Positions 19,079 to 28,878 of a stretch of DNA of 64,000 nt are shown here, one piece after another (within the stretch, counting starts at the first letter, position 1; each line of letters begins with the position of its first letter). Source of the DNA: Opitutia bacterium (GTDB taxonomy: Bacteria; Verrucomicrobiota; Verrucomicrobiia; Opitutales; Opitutaceae); contig JACPIT010000010.1 of assembly GCA_016187945.1 (NCBI GenBank), positions 62,001-126,000 on the forward strand, in the 5' to 3' direction. The translations under genes were made by a program, and so were the position numbers. The notes below the pieces were generated by a model, which had not been told where the DNA came from, did no database searches, and saw only the letters and a program-made list of their open reading frames with translations.

Positions 19079-21280
19079 CTAGACGCCGAGGATCGCGATG
19101 CCGTGGGCCTCGAGCGAAACCGGTTTCCCGGCGCGCCCGCCGGCCAGCGTCACGGTCGTCTGCTGCGGTTCGCCGGCGTTGTTGATGACGACGAGTTTTT
19201 TGGCCTTTGCGAAGTAGGTCGCTTCCGTCTTCACGTTGCTCGACTGCCACGCGCCCCACGCAGCGTCCTGCGACGCGGTCCAGAAGAGCGCGCGGTGCAA
19301 CAGGCGCGTGTTCTCGAAGGAGAATTTGAAGCCGCTAAGGTAGACACCGCGGCCTTTGCCGAACGCGTGCGCGGTGAGGCGCGGCGAGTTGTCGCGCTCG
19401 GCGAGCACCTGCGTGTCGCCGTCGAAAACGTAGATGCCCTCGACGTCCTTGCCGAGGTCGAGCGGCGCGGTGACATCGGTCGTGATGAAGTGCGGCGCGA
19501 CCGGTGACGCCGGGGCGGCATACTTGAACTTGCCGTTGGCGACGCGGTCGCCGGTGTCGCGATCGAGGCCGAGCACGCGCGCGAGCTTGAAGGTCTGGCC
19601 GGCGCGCGGGCGCGCGCTGGGTTCGCCGATGCCGACGAGGCCACCGCCCTTCTGGACGAATTGCGTGAGGATTTCCTCGACGCGCGGTTCATCCCAGTAG
19701 TGACCGCCGCTCCACGCGGAGCCGGCGCGGCCGCAGTTAACGATCGCCTTTACGCCGCGCGGCACGCCGTTTTTGACGAGATCGTCGAAACTGATGAACA
19801 CCACGTCGAGCGCGAGGCCGGCGAGCGATTCGAGCACGTCGTAGAGCGCGACGCCGGGCGTGAAGTGCCCCGAGCAGGTCCACGCGCGGAGATCGCCCCA
19901 TGCGGTGAGCACGGCGACCTTGAACGGCGCGGCCCAGGGCTTGTCGCCGGCGTGGAAGCTCTTCAGCACGCGAAACTCTTTCGCGAGTCCTTCGATGTAG
20001 TCCTGAAAATCCGGGAACGGCTCCACGAGCGACAGGTAGCCGCCGAGGCCGATGCGATCGATCGGCGCGCGCACGAGACCACGGCGCGCGTCGATCCAGA
20101 AATTCTTCGCGTCGAGCGTGGGATTGCCGCCGGCCTTGAAGGTCGGCTCGCCCTTGAGCCCCGTCGGAAACAGATACGGGTGCAGGCGCAGCTCGCGGGT
20201 CTTCGCGCCGGTGGAGTGCGCGCAGAGGCGGACTTCGAAGGCGTTGAACACGCACTTGATCAGGCCGTCGAAGCCGAACTCCTTGAAGCGCGGGCTGCTC
20301 GGCTCCACGCCGACCCAGTGGTCGTCGTAGAACACGTAGGCGAGCTTCTCGTAGCGGTGGACGAGATCGATGCACTTGCGACCGAACTCGATCACGAAGT
20401 CGTGCACGAAATCCATGTAGTCGCGGTAGCGGCGCGAGGGCGCGTTGTGCGTCGAGTTGTAGAGGCCGCCGTTGACGAAGTCCTCCGACGTGAGCCGGTA
20501 GCCGTATTTTTTCTCGAACAGCTTCAGCGCGCGCGGGCTGACGGTCATCTCGTAGTCGCCCCAGTCCGAGTAGATGTCGCGCAGCTTCGCGTGATCGGCG
20601 CCCCAGAACCACGAGAAGTTGTAGAACATCGACGTGAAGCGCACGACCTTCGTGTCCGGGTGCTCGCGCAGCCACTTGTCCAGAAACGCGAGCAGCACCT
20701 TCTGCGTCTCCGGCTGCATCGGATCGACGGCGGCGAGATGTTCGCGGTCACCCCAGTTGTTCGTGAGGTGGTTATACATCGAGATCTCCTCCCAAACGCG
20801 AAACGCGAGGAAGTTCACGGTGTATTGGTGGCCCGGCACGGTGCCTTCGATCGTGACGGTTCCTTTCTTCGCATTCGCCGACCACTTCGCCTTCGCGACT
20901 GGGTTGCCGGTCGTGCGATCGAAGACCTGCCACCACTGCTTCGGGCTGTCGCCGAAGTTCACCACGAACTGTTCCGTGTAGTAGCCGGCGAGCAGCGTGA
21001 TCGTCGTGCGCGCTTTCTCGGCGACGACGGGGAAACTCATGAGGAAGTTTTGCTGGAGCTTGTCTCGATGGACGCACGCCCATGGCTGCACGGAGCGCAC
21101 GAGGCAGACCGTCGAGTAGATCGCGTAGCCGGATTGGACGATCCCGGGCGAGAGCTGCGTGCCGTCGGAATCGCGGATCGTGTCGGCGCCCCATTTTTTC
21201 GCGAGGCGGAGCGTGAGCTGCTCGTAACCGGCTTCGCCGGGCAGCGTGAAATCACCGTGGGAGAGAGAGTCGTTGCTCAT
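19079..21280 (-). CDS. GH112 galactosyl phosphorylase (galactosyl-rhamnose or galacto-N-biose type)
   Basis: A 733-residue enzyme, typical for GH112. The N-terminus 'LAKKWGADTIRDSDGTQLS' is the family hallmark, and the TIM-barrel part includes 'MYNHLTNNWGDRE' and 'YVFYDDHWVGVEP', whose Asp is the likely general acid. GH112 enzymes cleave beta-galactosides with phosphate to give galactose 1-phosphate: lacto-N-biose and galacto-N-biose in gut bacteria, beta-1,4-galactosyl-L-rhamnose in soil bacteria. No signal peptide, so cytoplasmic, acting on an imported disaccharide. The nearby RhaM, acetylesterases and YetA-like lyase favour galactosyl-rhamnose from rhamnogalacturonan-I (inference). It follows a GH2 gene on the same strand after 141 bp. 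Confidence 0.88.
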   Translation of the reverse strand: MSNDSLSHGDFTLPGEAGYEQLTLRLAKKWGADTIRDSDGTQLSPGIVQSGYAIYSTVCLVRSVQPWACVHRDKLQQNFLMSFPVVAEKARTTITLLAGYYTEQFVVNFGDSPKQWWQVFDRTTGNPVAKAKWSANAKKGTVTIEGTVPGHQYTVNFLAFRVWEEISMYNHLTNNWGDREHLAAVDPMQPETQKVLLAFLDKWLREHPDTKVVRFTSMFYNFSWFWGADHAKLRDIYSDWGDYEMTVSPRALKLFEKKYGYRLTSEDFVNGGLYNSTHNAPSRRYRDYMDFVHDFVIEFGRKCIDLVHRYEKLAYVFYDDHWVGVEPSSPRFKEFGFDGLIKCVFNAFEVRLCAHSTGAKTRELRLHPYLFPTGLKGEPTFKAGGNPTLDAKNFWIDARRGLVRAPIDRIGLGGYLSLVEPFPDFQDYIEGLAKEFRVLKSFHAGDKPWAAPFKVAVLTAWGDLRAWTCSGHFTPGVALYDVLESLAGLALDVVFISFDDLVKNGVPRGVKAIVNCGRAGSAWSGGHYWDEPRVEEILTQFVQKGGGLVGIGEPSARPRAGQTFKLARVLGLDRDTGDRVANGKFKYAAPASPVAPHFITTDVTAPLDLGKDVEGIYVFDGDTQVLAERDNSPRLTAHAFGKGRGVYLSGFKFSFENTRLLHRALFWTASQDAAWGAWQSSNVKTEATYFAKAKKLVVINNAGEPQQTTVTLAGGRAGKPVSLEAHGIAILGV

Positions 21281-21421
21281 GGAGAGACTGCGGGAAGGAA
21301 AGAAGGCCCGAGCCTACGGCGCCGCGCAACCCTCCGAGAGCCCGCCGCAGTCGGACGGTCCGAGGGCCACGGTGGGGCGGCGATTCCCCTCGCCGGCACG
21401 GCGCGGAGCGGAGTTCGCGCC

Positions 21422-24238
21422 CTACCCTGCGTCCGATACAAACAGCCCCCGCACCCCGTCGACCGACACCTCGACCTCCGGCACGAACTGCTTGCTCGCC
21501 GCGTAGGCCAGCAAGCTCGCGCGGAGCTGACGCACGACGGGATTCGCCGCGCCACCGGCTTCCAGATCGACGCCGCACACCAGCAAGCGCCCCCGCCCCA
21601 CGCACACCTCGAACACGAGCCCGAGTCGCCGCGCCGTATACCAGTCGTCGATCACCTCCACGATCGGACGCAACTCGCGCGGCAACGCGTCGAGGATCAG
21701 CGCGTCGGCCTCCCGGAGCGCGTGCCACCACTGCCAATTTGAGTGCGCTTCCGTCGGAAACTCCGCGAGCGCCGGGTGCGCCGGGTCGCACACAATGCCG
21801 AGCGTGTGCGGCGCCTGGCGTTGCGTGCAGGCGGTGTTCCAGAAGATCGGCGTGAAACCCAACTCGAAGCGCCCGCGCGCATCGCCGCGCGCCCGCCCGC
21901 GTCCGCCCCAGAGCACGACGCGGCCGCCATCGCGCAGCACGCGCTCCGCGTCGGCGTCGAACGTCCGCGCGAGGCGCACATCGACCGCCGACGCCAGCGC
22001 CACGCGCGCCGGATAAACCCACAGCTCCCAATCGTTCTCGATCGGCGTCCCCGCGAGACCGACGACGAGCCGCAGCTTGCGCGCCGTCGCATCGGCGCCG
22101 AGCGACACGCGGATTTCGCCCAACGACGTGCCGTTGCCCAGTGGCACGTCGCGCGGCGGCAATTCCCCGCGCGCGATCTCGCTGCCCGCGTCGGCTTCGA
22201 GTCGCCACTGCACGCGCGCGCCCACCATCGGTTGCGGACCGAAGTGCGCGATCTCGACTGCGGCCTGCAGCGTCTCGCGCGTCACGAAAACCCGTCGCGG
22301 CAAGCGCGCGAGCAGCACGGTCGGCCCGCAGAAACGGCGAAACTCGGCGGCGCTCGCGTAGCGCTTCGATTCCCAGAAATGGTCGAGCACGCCGACGGGC
22401 GCCGTGCCCTGCCCCGCGAAATCCTGCAAACCGAGCAGTTGAAATCCGCCGAGGCCTGGCGTGCGGAGCTGCGCCTCGATCTCTTCCTTGGAGCAGAGCA
22501 CCTGAAGGCGACCTGCCGCGTGCGCGAACGCCTCGTAGCGCTCCGTCAGCCCGTGCTCGCGCAGCCAACGCTCGAAGATCTCGAGATTCGCCGCGCGCAA
22601 ATGACCGGTGTGTTTCGCCGTCGTTTCGAGCGCGGGATACGAACACCATTGCCCAATCTCGTGGCTGATGAGCGGCGCCGACCGGCGCTCCACGCTCGCG
22701 CGATAATCCACCATCGTTGCCGGCGGCGTCGCGTTCAGCCGGCCGGCGAGACCGTCGCCCCACTGATGCGTGCGCGACTCGGGCAGCACGTGAAAGTCGT
22801 TTTCGACCAACTCCGGCCAGCCCGCAGCGCCGGTGTAGAGACGCCGCGAATCGATCGCACGCATCGCCTCGACCCAGCGCGCGAGATACTCGCGGTGATG
22901 CGGACCGCCGGGCTCGTTGCCAGCAGCGAAGAGCAGAAAGCACGGATGATTGCCGTAAGCGCGCAGGATGCGCTCGCCCTCCGCGAGCGCCCATGCGTCG
23001 ACCGCGTCGCCGTCGCCGATGCCACGCGGCGAATTGAACGCGAGCACCGCCACCGCGTTCGGCCACGTCGCCGCCTCCACCTGGAAATACATCCCGAGTT
23101 CGTCACCGGCGACGAACGCCGCCTCCGGCGGACACCACGAGTGAAACCGCACGTGGTTCAGACCGTGGCTCTTGATCGTGCCGAGAATCCGCCGCCACTC
23201 AGCGACGTCCGTCGGCGGAAAACCCGTCCGCGGAAACAGCGCGCAATCGAGCGTGCCGCGGAGAAACAGCGGCCGGCCGTTCAGCAGCAGTCGCCGACCG
23301 TCACGGCGCACTTCGCGCAGCCCGAAGCGCACGCTGCGCTCCTCGCCGTTCGGCAGGCGCACCGTCAGCGTGTGCAATACCGGCGAAAACTCGTCCCAGA
23401 GTGCGGCGTCGGCACCGAGCGCGACCTCCGCGCCGAAGCGACCGTCCGCCGCGATCGGGTGGAGCGACTTGACCTCAAGCCGCTCCGAACGCGTTGAGGT
23501 CAACGCGTTCCACCCCAGTTGCGCCGCGATCTCGATCTGCTCTGGCGGCGAAGCATGCGCCGCGACTCGCACGCGTCCGCACACGCGCACCGCGCGCGCT
23601 GCGACGTTCGGGTAAACCGCGATTTCTTCGATCCACGCGCACTCCGTCGCGCGCAACTCGATCGCACCGACGACACCGTTCCAGTTGCCCTGCGTGTGAT
23701 CGCTGACGCTGTGCGCGTTCTCGCCAACGTCCACGACGAGCCGATTGTCCACGCGCAACGTCAGACGGTGCAACCCCGCCGCCTCAAACACGCCCAGCTC
23801 GAACCCATGCGGCGTGCTCAGGCTGTCGCGCGCGCCGAGTTCGCGCTCGCCGAGCCAGGCACGCGTTTGCCAATGCGGTCGCTCGAGCGTGAGCACGACG
23901 CGCCGGCCGACCCACTCGGCGGGAATCTCGATCTCGCGCTGATACCATGCCGCGCCAACGAACACGTTGTCCGGCGTCAGCCAGAACGGCAGCTTCACCG
24001 GCGTTGGCGAACGAAACGGCGCGTATTCCGACGCGGAGAAATAGCTGCGGTCGAAAATCGTCCCGGTCCACGGCGTGTCCGCGCCGACCGGATCGCCGAG
24101 CCGCTGCTCAGCGAGCGAGCCCGGCAGGCGCACGCCGCGCCCGCCGGCGAGCGTGTGCGCGAACCAGCGCGCGGCCACGCCCGCATCCGCGCAGTCGAGC
24201 GCCAGTCGCCATTCGCCGTGAAGAGAGATCGCAGGCAT
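21422..24238 (-). CDS. GH2-family glycoside hydrolase
   Basis: A 938-residue protein. The ATG at 24238, with GGGGA about eight bases upstream, is preferred to a GTG 18 bases earlier. Domains in order: jelly-roll sugar-binding (about 1-190), Ig-like immunoglobulin fold (about 200-310), and a TIM barrel starting near 'LRGTLDCALFPRTGFPP'. The likely acid/base is E442 in 'AAGNEPGGP' and the nucleophile E527 in 'ISHEIGQW'. The C-terminal 300 residues form extra beta domains. No signal peptide is visible, so it probably acts in the cytoplasm. Family GH2 covers beta-galactosidase, mannosidase and glucuronidase; it shares a strand and likely a transcript with the GH112 phosphorylase, so an unsaturated or galactosyl oligosaccharide is a reasonable guess. 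Confidence 0.85.
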   Translation of the reverse strand: MPAISLHGEWRLALDCADAGVAARWFAHTLAGGRGVRLPGSLAEQRLGDPVGADTPWTGTIFDRSYFSASEYAPFRSPTPVKLPFWLTPDNVFVGAAWYQREIEIPAEWVGRRVVLTLERPHWQTRAWLGERELGARDSLSTPHGFELGVFEAAGLHRLTLRVDNRLVVDVGENAHSVSDHTQGNWNGVVGAIELRATECAWIEEIAVYPNVAARAVRVCGRVRVAAHASPPEQIEIAAQLGWNALTSTRSERLEVKSLHPIAADGRFGAEVALGADAALWDEFSPVLHTLTVRLPNGEERSVRFGLREVRRDGRRLLLNGRPLFLRGTLDCALFPRTGFPPTDVAEWRRILGTIKSHGLNHVRFHSWCPPEAAFVAGDELGMYFQVEAATWPNAVAVLAFNSPRGIGDGDAVDAWALAEGERILRAYGNHPCFLLFAAGNEPGGPHHREYLARWVEAMRAIDSRRLYTGAAGWPELVENDFHVLPESRTHQWGDGLAGRLNATPPATMVDYRASVERRSAPLISHEIGQWCSYPALETTAKHTGHLRAANLEIFERWLREHGLTERYEAFAHAAGRLQVLCSKEEIEAQLRTPGLGGFQLLGLQDFAGQGTAPVGVLDHFWESKRYASAAEFRRFCGPTVLLARLPRRVFVTRETLQAAVEIAHFGPQPMVGARVQWRLEADAGSEIARGELPPRDVPLGNGTSLGEIRVSLGADATARKLRLVVGLAGTPIENDWELWVYPARVALASAVDVRLARTFDADAERVLRDGGRVVLWGGRGRARGDARGRFELGFTPIFWNTACTQRQAPHTLGIVCDPAHPALAEFPTEAHSNWQWWHALREADALILDALPRELRPIVEVIDDWYTARRLGLVFEVCVGRGRLLVCGVDLEAGGAANPVVRQLRASLLAYAASKQFVPEVEVSVDGVRGLFVSDAG

Positions 24239-24311
24239 CGGAAAATTCCCCGTCACGATGCGAGCCGATCACGCCGCGCGAAAGCCGAAACCGACGGCTA
24301 GATTGCAGGAC

Positions 24312-24342
24312 TGTCCGGCGGACGCAGCGTCGCCGCCGGACA
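24312..24342. promoter_or_regulatory. Perfect inverted repeat in GH2/GH3 divergent promoter region
   Basis: Arms TGTCCGGCGG (24312-24321) and CCGCCGGACA (24333-24342) are perfect complements around an 11-nt spacer. It lies in the 240-bp gap between the divergent GH2 and GH3 genes, 74 bp from the first start and 136 bp from the second. It could be an operator or a dispersed palindrome. Confidence 0.45.
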
Positions 24343-24478
24343 CAGGAACGCTTGATTGAGACTTCCGGCCCACCCTCGCGATCATGTCTCACGTTTCCGT
24401 CCGCCCCCCCCTCTTTCGAGTGACGGGCCGACGGTTGCCTTCCCTCCGCTTCCGACGTTTCGTAGTCTCGTTTTCCCC

Positions 24479-26959
24479 ATGACACCCCGTTGCCTCGCTG
24501 TTCCCTTCGCGTTCGCGCTCGCTGCGCCGGCCTTCGCCGCTCCGACTTCCGATCAATTCATCGATCCGCGCCCGCTCGCCGCGATCTATCACGAAGGCTG
24601 GATCGATCTGAACAAGAACGGCGTCAAAGATCCTTACGAGGACGCCGCCGTGCCGCTCGAGACGCGCGTCGCCGATCTGCTCGCGCGCATGACGCTCGAG
24701 GAGAAAACCGCGCAGATGGCCACGCTCTACGGCTACCCGCGCGTGTTGCAGGACGAGTTGCCCACCGAGGCGTGGTCGCGAGAGCTGTGGAAAGACGGCA
24801 TCGGCAACATCGACGAGCAGTCGAACGGCAACCTCGGCTGGAAGAGCGATCTGCCGCAGCCGAAATACGATCTGCCGTGGGGCCAGCACACGCGGCAACT
24901 GAACGAGGTTCAGCGCTGGTTCGTCGAGCACACCCGCCTCGGCGTGCCGGTGGATTTCACGAACGAAGGCATCCGCGGCCTCCTGCACGCGAAGGCCACC
25001 AGCTTCCCCTCGCAACTCGGCGTCGCCGCGGCCTTCAACCCGGAACTCGTCCGCGAGATCGGCCGCATCACCGGCCGCGAGGCGCGCGCCCTCGGCTACA
25101 GCAACGTCTACTCGCCCATCCTCGACCTCGCGCGCGATCCGCGCTGGGGCCGCACGACCGAGACTTATGGCGAAGATCCGTTCCTCGTCGGCGAACTCGG
25201 CGTCGAGCAGGTCCGCGGGATTCAGGAGCAGAACGTCGTCTCCACGCTGAAACACTTCGCCGTCTACTCGATCCCCAAAGGCGGACGCGACGGCGAGGCG
25301 CGCACCGACCCCCACGCGACGTGGCGCGACGTCGAGACGATCTACCTCGAGCCGTTCCGCCGCGCCGTGCGCGAGGCACACGCGATGGGCGTGATGGCTT
25401 CCTACAACGATTACGAGGGCGTGCCCGTCGAAGCCTCGAAGAAATTCCTCACCGACATCCTGCGCCGCGAGTGGGGTTTCAACGGCTACGTCGTCTCCGA
25501 CAGCGCCGCCGTCGAGTTCATCCACACGAAGCACCGCACCGCGCCGACCTACGCCGACGGCGTGCGGCAAGCCGTCGAAGCCGGCCTGAACATCCGCACG
25601 CATTTCACGAAGCCCGAAGTTTACGTCGAGCCGCTGCGCCAACAGGTGCGCGACGGGAAACTCGCGAGCGCCGTCGTCGACGAGCGAGTCCGCGAAATTC
25701 TCCGCGTGAAGCTCCGCCTCGGTCTCTTCGATGCGCCGTATCGCGATCCCGCCGCCGCCGAGCGCACCGTGCGCGCGCCCGCGCACCTCGCCGCCGCACA
25801 CCTCGCCGCACGCCAGTCGATCGTGCTGCTGAAAAACGACGGCGCGCTGCTGCCGCTCGACGCGAAGAAGCTGAAGAAAATCCTCGTCACCGGTCCGCGC
25901 GCCGACGACCCGCACGGCTGGTGGTCGCGCTACGCTCCGCAGCAACTCGACTTCGTCACGCCCCTCGCCGGACTCCGCGCGAAGCTCGGCGCGAGTGTCG
26001 AAGTGCGTTACGCGAAGGGTGTCGAGTCGAAGGATGCGGCCTTTCCCGAGAGCGATCTCTTCAAAGAACCGGCGCCGGCCGACGTGCGCACCGGCATCGC
26101 CGAAGCCGTCGCCGCTGCCGCAGACGTGGACGCGATCATCGCCGTGCTCGGCGAGACCGACGACATCAGCCGCGAGTCGGCCAGTCGCGTGAGCCTCGAC
26201 TTACCCGGCTATCAGGAGGACTTGCTGCGCGCGCTGCACGCCACCGGCAAGCCGCTCGTGCTCGTCCTGAGTAGCGGTCGTCCGCTGAGCGTCAACTGGG
26301 CGGCGAAGCACGTGCCCGCGATCGTCGAGCTCTGGTTCCCCGGCGAAGAGGCCGGCCACGCGCTCGCCGACGTGTTGCTCGGCGACGTCAACCCGAGCGG
26401 CCACCTGCCGATCACTTTCCCGCGCAGCGCCGGGCAGATTCCGTTTAACTTCCCAACGCACCCCGGCGCGCAGGATCGCGACTTCGGACAAGTCGCCGGA
26501 CCGCTGTTCCCCTTCGGCCACGGCCTGAGCTACACGACGTTCAGCTACGCCAACCTCCGCATCACACCCGAGCGCGCACCGACCGACGCGACGATCACGG
26601 TCGCCTGCGACGTCACCAATACCGGCTCGCGCGCCGGCGACGACGTCGTGCAACTTTACCTGCGCGACGACTACAGCTCCGTCACGACCTACGACAAAGC
26701 GCTGCGCGGCTTCGCGCGCGTGAGCCTCGCGCCCGGCGAGACGAAGCCCGTGAGTTTCACGCTCTCGCGCCGACACGTCGAACTCTACAACGCCGACCGC
26801 CAGTGGGTCGTCGAGCCCGGCCGGTTCACGGTGATGCTCGGCGCGTCGTCGGAGGACATCCGCCTGCGCGGACACTTCACGCTGACCGCGCCCGACGGCT
26901 CGGCGCCGTTCGAGGAGCCGCTCGACGATGCTCCCGGAGCAAAAAAAGATCGCCCGTAA
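24479..26959 (+). CDS. GH3 beta-glucosidase/beta-xylosidase
   Basis: An 826-residue exported glycosidase. The ATG at 24479 begins a signal peptide ('[21 protein letters not shown]'). The (beta/alpha)8 domain includes '[19 protein letters not shown]' and the nucleophile D341 in '[11 protein letters not shown]'. The alpha/beta sandwich follows from about residue 430 ('[15 protein letters not shown]'). A C-terminal fibronectin-III-like domain begins near residue 690 ('[11 protein letters not shown]'). It removes terminal beta-glucose or beta-xylose from oligosaccharides, probably in the periplasm. It is the first gene of the plus-strand hemicellulase run and is separated from the GH51 gene by a repeat palindrome. 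Specificity cannot be settled by eye; the company of GH51, GH115 and GH43 favours xylo-oligosaccharides. Confidence 0.9.
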   Translation: MTPRCLAVPFAFALAAPAFAAPTSDQFIDPRPLAAIYHEGWIDLNKNGVKDPYEDAAVPLETRVADLLARMTLEEKTAQMATLYGYPRVLQDELPTEAWSRELWKDGIGNIDEQSNGNLGWKSDLPQPKYDLPWGQHTRQLNEVQRWFVEHTRLGVPVDFTNEGIRGLLHAKATSFPSQLGVAAAFNPELVREIGRITGREARALGYSNVYSPILDLARDPRWGRTTETYGEDPFLVGELGVEQVRGIQEQNVVSTLKHFAVYSIPKGGRDGEARTDPHATWRDVETIYLEPFRRAVREAHAMGVMASYNDYEGVPVEASKKFLTDILRREWGFNGYVVSDSAAVEFIHTKHRTAPTYADGVRQAVEAGLNIRTHFTKPEVYVEPLRQQVRDGKLASAVVDERVREILRVKLRLGLFDAPYRDPAAAERTVRAPAHLAAAHLAARQSIVLLKNDGALLPLDAKKLKKILVTGPRADDPHGWWSRYAPQQLDFVTPLAGLRAKLGASVEVRYAKGVESKDAAFPESDLFKEPAPADVRTGIAEAVAAAADVDAIIAVLGETDDISRESASRVSLDLPGYQEDLLRALHATGKPLVLVLSSGRPLSVNWAAKHVPAIVELWFPGEEAGHALADVLLGDVNPSGHLPITFPRSAGQIPFNFPTHPGAQDRDFGQVAGPLFPFGHGLSYTTFSYANLRITPERAPTDATITVACDVTNTGSRAGDDVVQLYLRDDYSSVTTYDKALRGFARVSLAPGETKPVSFTLSRRHVELYNADRQWVVEPGRFTVMLGASSEDIRLRGHFTLTAPDGSAPFEEPLDDAPGAKKDRP

Positions 26960-26972
26960 CTGCTCTCCGCCT

Positions 26973-27045
26973 CGTAGCAGCCGAGGTGACGAGGCTGTCG
27001 CTCGCGGCCCCACTCAATCCCAGCCTCCTCACGTCGGCTGCTACG
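26973..27045. repeat. GTAG-headed inverted repeat between GH3 and GH51
   Basis: Arms 26973-26997 and 27021-27045 are reverse complements at 23 of 25 positions. The left arm is identical to the solitary unit at 15811-15835, 11 kb away. No T-tract follows. Confidence 0.8.
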
Positions 27046-27143
27046 ACTCGTTTCCGCTCGCGTCGCTCTTCGTTCACCTGGCACCTAACGGTCAAGCGCA
27101 CGCGCAGTTGTGGCTGCCCGCTTTCCGGAAACCATTTTTCGCC

Positions 27144-28691
27144 ATGACACCCCGACCCCTGTTTGCGTTCGCGGCGTTCGCGTTGATGGCCGCGTTTTCC
27201 AGTGTCCGCGCCGCCGACGCCACGCTCGTCCTCCGCGCCGACCAGCCCGGCCCGGTCATCAACCGGAACATCTACGGGCACTTTTCCGAGCACCTCGGCC
27301 ATTGCATCTACGAAGGCATCTGGGTCGGCCCGGATTCGCCGATCCCGAACACGAAGGGCTACCGCAACGACGTGCTCGCGGCGTTGAAGGCGCTCAAGGT
27401 GCCCGTGCTGCGCTGGCCGGGCGGCTGCTTCGCCGACGAGTATCACTGGAAGGACGGCATCGGTCCGCGCGAGTCGCGCCCGTCGATGTTCAACTCGCAC
27501 TGGGGCGGCGTCGTGGAGAACAACCATTTCGGCACGCACGAATTTCTCGATCTCTGCGAGATGCTCGGCATCGAGCCCTACGTGTGCCTCAACGTCGGCA
27601 GCGGCTCCGTGCAGGAAGCGATGGAGTGGGTCGAATACATGACGTCCCCCGCCAGTTCGCCGATGGCCAATCTCCGTCGCGCGCACGGCCGCGACAAGCC
27701 GTGGAAGGTCACCTACCTCGCCATCGGCAACGAGAGCTGGGGCTGCGGCGGCAACATGACGCCCGAGTTCTACGCCGACAATTACCGGCGCTATAACACC
27801 TTTGCCAAAAACTACACCGACAACCGCCTCTACCGCGTCGCCTGCGGCCCGAACTCCAACGACTACAACTGGACCGACGTGCTGATGAAGAACGCCGGCG
27901 GACACATGAACGGCCTCTCGCTGCACATGTATACGCTGCCGACCGGCGACTGGAAAAAGAAGGGCACGTCGACCGGCTTCGCCGAAGCGGAGTGGTTCTC
28001 CACGCTGCGCAACACGCTCGGCATGGACGAACTCGTGACGAAGCACTCCGCCATCATGGACAAATACGATCCCGCGAAAAAGGTCGCGCTGATCGTCGAC
28101 GAATGGGGCACCTGGTATGACGTCGAGCCGGGCACCAATCCGGGCTTCCTCTTCCAGCAAAACTCGCTGCGCGACGCGATCGTCGCCGCGCTGAACTTCC
28201 ACATCTTCCACAAGCACGCTGACCGCGTGACGATGGCCAACATCGCGCAGATCGTGAACGTCCTCCAATCGGTCATCCTCACCGACAAGGAGAAGATGGT
28301 GCTCACGCCGACCTACCACGCGTTCGAGATGTTCAAGGTCCACCAGGACGCCACATCGCTGCGCGTCGATCTCGTCACGCCCGACTACGCGTTCGGCAGT
28401 GAGAAGATTCCCGCCGTCAGCGCCTCCGCTTCCCGCGACACCGCCGGCAAAGTCCACCTCTCGCTCGTGAACACCGATCCGCACAACGCGATCACCGTCA
28501 CGTGCGCGCTCGCCGGCGTCGAAGCCAAGTCGATCTCCGGCCGCATCCTCACCGCCGACGCGATGGACGCGCACAACACCTTCGCCGCGCCCGACGTGGT
28601 AAAGCCCGCCGCCTTCAGCGGCGCCAAGCTCGAGGCTGGCAAAGTGGTGGTCGCGCTTCCGGCCAAATCTGTCGTCGTCCTCGAACTCTGA
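27144..28691 (+). CDS. GH51 alpha-L-arabinofuranosidase
   Basis: A 515-residue exported enzyme. The ATG at 27144 starts a signal peptide ('[23 protein letters not shown]'), and the mature part opens '[20 protein letters not shown]', the family hallmark. The acid/base is E197 in '[10 protein letters not shown]' and the nucleophile E320 in '[10 protein letters not shown]'. The C-terminal beta-sandwich follows from about residue 400. It cuts alpha-L-arabinofuranosyl side chains from arabinoxylan, arabinan or arabinogalactan. It stands second in the hemicellulase run, after GH3 and before GH31, with repeat clusters on both sides of the gene. Confidence 0.95.
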   Translation: MTPRPLFAFAAFALMAAFSSVRAADATLVLRADQPGPVINRNIYGHFSEHLGHCIYEGIWVGPDSPIPNTKGYRNDVLAALKALKVPVLRWPGGCFADEYHWKDGIGPRESRPSMFNSHWGGVVENNHFGTHEFLDLCEMLGIEPYVCLNVGSGSVQEAMEWVEYMTSPASSPMANLRRAHGRDKPWKVTYLAIGNESWGCGGNMTPEFYADNYRRYNTFAKNYTDNRLYRVACGPNSNDYNWTDVLMKNAGGHMNGLSLHMYTLPTGDWKKKGTSTGFAEAEWFSTLRNTLGMDELVTKHSAIMDKYDPAKKVALIVDEWGTWYDVEPGTNPGFLFQQNSLRDAIVAALNFHIFHKHADRVTMANIAQIVNVLQSVILTDKEKMVLTPTYHAFEMFKVHQDATSLRVDLVTPDYAFGSEKIPAVSASASRDTAGKVHLSLVNTDPHNAITVTCALAGVEAKSISGRILTADAMDAHNTFAAPDVVKPAAFSGAKLEAGKVVVALPAKSVVVLEL

Positions 28692-28849
28692 GTAGCGCCG
28701 GTCTTCGACCGGCGTCTTCCTGTGGGCGGGATGAGAACACCCCGCCCACACAGAAATCTGCCGCAGTTCGCGTTAGTTGCTTGGGTCGGTCTTCGATCGA
28801 CCCATTCTCAGCTCACCACGTTCCACGGCCAGTCGGAGACTGGCCCTAC
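28692..28849. repeat. Array of four small hairpins between GH51 and GH31
   Basis: Hairpin 1: arms 28696-28703/28707-28714, loop TTC. Hairpin 2: TGTGGGCGGG at 28721-28730 with CCCGCCCACA at 28741-28750. Hairpin 3: 28783-28791/28795-28803, one G-T pair, loop TTC. Hairpin 4: 28827-28834/28838-28845, loop GGA. The array begins GTAG (28692) right after the GH51 stop and ends CTAC (28846-28849). No gene is present. Confidence 0.8.
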
Positions 28850-28878
28850 CCCAGCGCTCACCTCGCGCCGCTCACGCC

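Noticed and set aside
28692-28714. Intrinsic terminator after GH51
   Set aside because: The stem is followed by CTTCC and not a T-tract, and it belongs to a repeat array.
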